A DNA stretch of 64,000 nucleotides from positions 310,001 to 374,000 of the forward strand of contig JAHPZA010000009.1 in assembly GCA_019058445.1 (NCBI GenBank), read 5' to 3'. The position numbers and the translations under genes were made by a program. The stretch comes from Promethearchaeota archaeon. Its GTDB lineage: Archaea > Asgardarchaeota > Lokiarchaeia > Sigyniarchaeales > SOKP01. Each line of letters begins with the position of its first letter. Within the stretch, counting starts at the first letter, position 1. Below the pieces are notes generated by a model that saw only the letters and a list, made by a program, of their open reading frames with translations, did not search any database and had not been told where the DNA came from. This document shows, piece by piece, positions 61,659-64,000 of this stretch.

Positions 61659-64000
61659 TTATAAATTAATTTCTAAACGATTGATTATATCGTTTTGGAT
61701 AGCTGTTCCCAGATCGGTAAAATTAGCATTGTATCCTCCCACTTTTACTATTAAATCAGGATAATTCTCAGGATGTTTTTGAGCATCTCTTAAAGTATCA
61801 GTAGATACAACCGTAGGTTGGATTTGCATACCACCCTTATTAAAATAGGTTCTTAGGAGGTGATAAAACTTCTCTACGTTTTTATCTCCCTCAAAATTTT
61901 GAGGATGAAATCTCGCATTAATAGCTACTCCATTCGTTGCTAACGAATAGTTTAATTTTGCAATTGAATTTAAAGCTGCTGTTATACCATTGCGTTCAGT
62001 TTGGTTAGTTGGAGATAAGCTATTAGATAATGGCTGAAATGATTTTCTACCATCTGCCGAAGCTAAAGTAATTAGACCTTCTAGTACATGTATGCCCATA
62101 GTATAGCATCCAGGATTAAATCGACCTCCTCTAATGGGTTTATGTTTCACTACTTCTTGACAATAGAGGTCCCATAATTCAACTGCCATAGCATCAACTT
62201 CGTCTTGATCATTACCCCATTTTTGATATTTATTTAATAATTCCTTATGAAGTATATTTTGTCTTTTGAAGTTTGAATTTAAAATATTTACAAATTCGGG
62301 AAGAGTAATTAATTTTTGCTCATAGACTAGTTTTTTTATATTATACATTGAGTTTACCAAACTTGCAAAACTGAAGGCCGTTATCGAAGAGAAATTATAT
62401 TTTGCGCCACCCTGGGTATAATCTTTTCCTTTTTCTAAACATTCCTCTAGTGTTGCAGAGATAAATGACTGCTGACACCATTTCATAGCTTCATCGTCCA
62501 TTAAATTAGCAATTTGTGCAGCTTTTTTAATATTAAACTGAAGCTGTTTTTTAAAAGCTTTATAAAAATCTTTATACGTTTTAAAGCTAGCAGGATCCCC
62601 TGTTTGTAATCCATCAATCTGACTAGAAAAATGACTATAGCCATTATTGAGGGTCAATTCCAATACACCAGGTAAATTCAAAAACATATGTCCCGTAGCT
62701 GCGAATGTATTTCCTTGAGAGGTGGGTTCGACACATCCAATAATGACATAATTACGCGCGTCATCTAACGAATATCCTGCTTTATGTAAAGCCGGAACGA
62801 TAATTTCGTCATTATAAAAAGCGATTCCCGAGGTGGATTGAAAAACTTTTAAAGCTTCAAGAAAAAAGTTCTTAGGAGTACTTTTATGAATTCTAATGGA
62901 AAGATCCGAGGTAAGGGATTTAAGATTTTTATAGGCTTCTAAGAACATATAAGAGAGTTCATTTGTAGTATCCTCCCCGTTCGTATCAATCCCAGAAATA
63001 GTAATAGTTTGCGTATTTAACCCTATTGCATTCGCTGCTGCAGTATAATTCGTAGGCAATAACGTACAATTCCATGTAAGTTTTAAGTTTAATTCCTCTA
63101 TAAGCTCTAACGCAAACTCTCTTGTTACTTTATTTTCTTTAACATCATTATAATAATAAGACCATAAGATTTGATCTAGTCTACCTAAAGCTAAAACACT
63201 CCTATAATAAATGATATTTGCAATATTCTGAGTGAACCATATATATTGAACTGCTTCATAGAATGATTTTGGTGAGCTTTTTGAGAGATTTTCCATACAC
63301 TCTGCGATTGAAATCAATTCGCTTCTTCTTTTTATGTCATTTTCCCTTTTAGCCATTTGATGAGCAAGTTCAGAATAGCGAAGCGCAAACTCTATTGCGG
63401 CATGATAATATATTTTGACTGCCTCATAAAATGCATTCTTCTCTTTATATTCAGGATCAGCTTTCTCTAATCTCTTTTGAAAATACTCAGTCTCTTTAAT
63501 TATACCAGGATATCCTAGTTTCAATAATTTTTCGTACCCCGCACATATATGCCCCTCATTCGTTCCAGTCATTACAGCTATATTTGGTGCAGACGCAGCA
63601 GTATTATCATCTCTTAATAAAATTTTCTCCTCTTGCATTCTATTGTATATTATATCACCATACAGGGATTTCCCTTCCCAATACGGAATAATTTGCATCA
63701 GACTTTCAATATCTTCATCTGAAATATGAAAAGGTTGTGGTTTACGTTCTCCTAATTTTCTCAAACTTTCTTTATCTGTAAAACCTCTAAAAGAATGCAG
63801 TTCAAAAGTCAATTTTTCACCAAGATTTTTACTTGTTTCATTTCCAACAAGTAATTCATCATCTCTAATGAAAATTGTCATATTTTTTAATGTATGGGCG
63901 ATAGCCTTGGCTTTTTTTATGATTTCTGGGTCCTCTTCATTACTTTTATAAATTTCAGTAAAAAATTTAAGCCGCTGCACGCATAAATCATAGGAGCTTG
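61659..64000 (-). CDS. glycyl radical enzyme (dehydratase/lyase type), 5' end outside the window
   Basis: The frame is open to the window end, with SSYDLCVQRLKFF before residue 1 of the sure part, so the N-terminus lies beyond 64000. The active-site Cys is in YVIIGCVEPTSQGN (the GCVEP type found in glycerol/propanediol dehydratases, choline lyase and 4-hydroxyphenylacetate decarboxylase relatives, not the Cys-Cys of pyruvate formate-lyase). The C-terminal glycyl motif is LIVKVGGYNANF, 26 residues or so from the end, with Lys in place of the usual Arg. The radical is generated by an SAM activase, not found in the visible DNA. Its substrate cannot be assigned. Confidence 0.9.
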   Translation of the reverse strand, partial: SSYDLCVQRLKFFTEIYKSNEEDPEIIKKAKAIAHTLKNMTIFIRDDELLVGNETSKNLGEKLTFELHSFRGFTDKESLRKLGERKPQPFHISDEDIESLMQIIPYWEGKSLYGDIIYNRMQEEKILLRDDNTAASAPNIAVMTGTNEGHICAGYEKLLKLGYPGIIKETEYFQKRLEKADPEYKEKNAFYEAVKIYYHAAIEFALRYSELAHQMAKRENDIKRRSELISIAECMENLSKSSPKSFYEAVQYIWFTQNIANIIYYRSVLALGRLDQILWSYYYNDVKENKVTREFALELIEELNLKLTWNCTLLPTNYTAAANAIGLNTQTITISGIDTNGEDTTNELSYMFLEAYKNLKSLTSDLSIRIHKSTPKNFFLEALKVFQSTSGIAFYNDEIIVPALHKAGYSLDDARNYVIIGCVEPTSQGNTFAATGHMFLNLPGVLELTLNNGYSHFSSQIDGLQTGDPASFKTYKDFYKAFKKQLQFNIKKAAQIANLMDDEAMKWCQQSFISATLEECLEKGKDYTQGGAKYNFSSITAFSFASLVNSMYNIKKLVYEQKLITLPEFVNILNSNFKRQNILHKELLNKYQKWGNDQDEVDAMAVELWDLYCQEVVKHKPIRGGRFNPGCYTMGIHVLEGLITLASADGRKSFQPLSNSLSPTNQTERNGITAALNSIAKLNYSLATNGVAINARFHPQNFEGDKNVEKFYHLLRTYFNKGGMQIQPTVVSTDTLRDAQKHPENYPDLIVKVGGYNANFTDLGTAIQNDIINRLEINL

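Noticed and set aside
1..64000. CRISPR arrays, rRNA genes, transposases and integrases
   Set aside because: None could be recognised on either strand. The accessory regions carry no recombinase that I can identify.

Overview
The window reads as chromosomal DNA of an archaeon, most likely an Asgard archaeon of the Lokiarchaeia type. The basis is A+T-rich DNA with short spacers, archaeal Lrp, ArsR, TrmB-like and Bat-type regulators, TATA-like promoter sequences, a Rag/Gtr-like small GTPase, a second protein joining a longin-like region to a divergent GTPase, leucine-rich-repeat proteins, ferredoxin-dependent 2-oxoacid oxidation and a tRNA with non-canonical introns. The assignment is inferred from gene content; no marker gene was compared.

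Layout. 1-3 kb: the end of a peroxiredoxin-like gene, a winged-helix protein and Lrp/AsnC regulators. 3.0-9.6 kb: an accessory island. It lies between a truncated Lrp copy (2792-3034) and an intact related copy (9637-10143). It holds broken minus-strand genes, a very large gene with a frameshift and a GIY-YIG-like nuclease domain, and an LRR protein. 10-16 kb: regulators, a Rag-like GTPase, a ferredoxin-like protein, SfsA, and a membrane-anchored beta-helix protein with a RING/B-box-like zinc module. 16.2-19.9 kb: a cysteine block on the minus strand (cysE, cysK, a tRNA-Cys with two introns, cysS). 20-26 kb: ferritin-like protein, Hsp20, a metallo-hydrolase, a UroD-like protein, and a thioredoxin reductase with two protein disulfide oxidoreductases.

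26-46 kb: a central-carbon block. The minus strand reads korA, [insertion], korB, sdhA, sdhB, fumC, an FMN 2-hydroxyacid dehydrogenase, citrate synthase, aconitase and an S9 peptidase. sucC and sucD diverge from korA. Isocitrate and malate dehydrogenases are not in the window. A 3.6-kb insertion carrying a putative repeat-type nuclease and an LRR membrane protein separates korA from korB. 45.5-50 kb: a flavin reductase, then a minus-strand operon of HEAT protein, glutaredoxin, ferredoxin:thioredoxin-reductase-like protein, a small protein and two HdrB-like CCG proteins. 51-58 kb: three paralogous proteins with a winged-helix-like N-terminus, a dense cysteine motif and two ferredoxin clusters, with a TrmB-like regulator and two CPBP proteases. 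58-64 kb: flavoproteins, an MBL hydrolase, a Bat-type regulator and a glycyl radical enzyme that runs off the window.

Taken together the window describes an anaerobic, ferredoxin- and thiol-centred metabolism with a clustered TCA-type pathway. The points most worth following up are the double-intron tRNA-Cys beside cysS, the Grx/FTR/CCG operon, the three CxCCxCCC proteins, and two accessory insertions that each pair a nuclease-like gene with an LRR gene.
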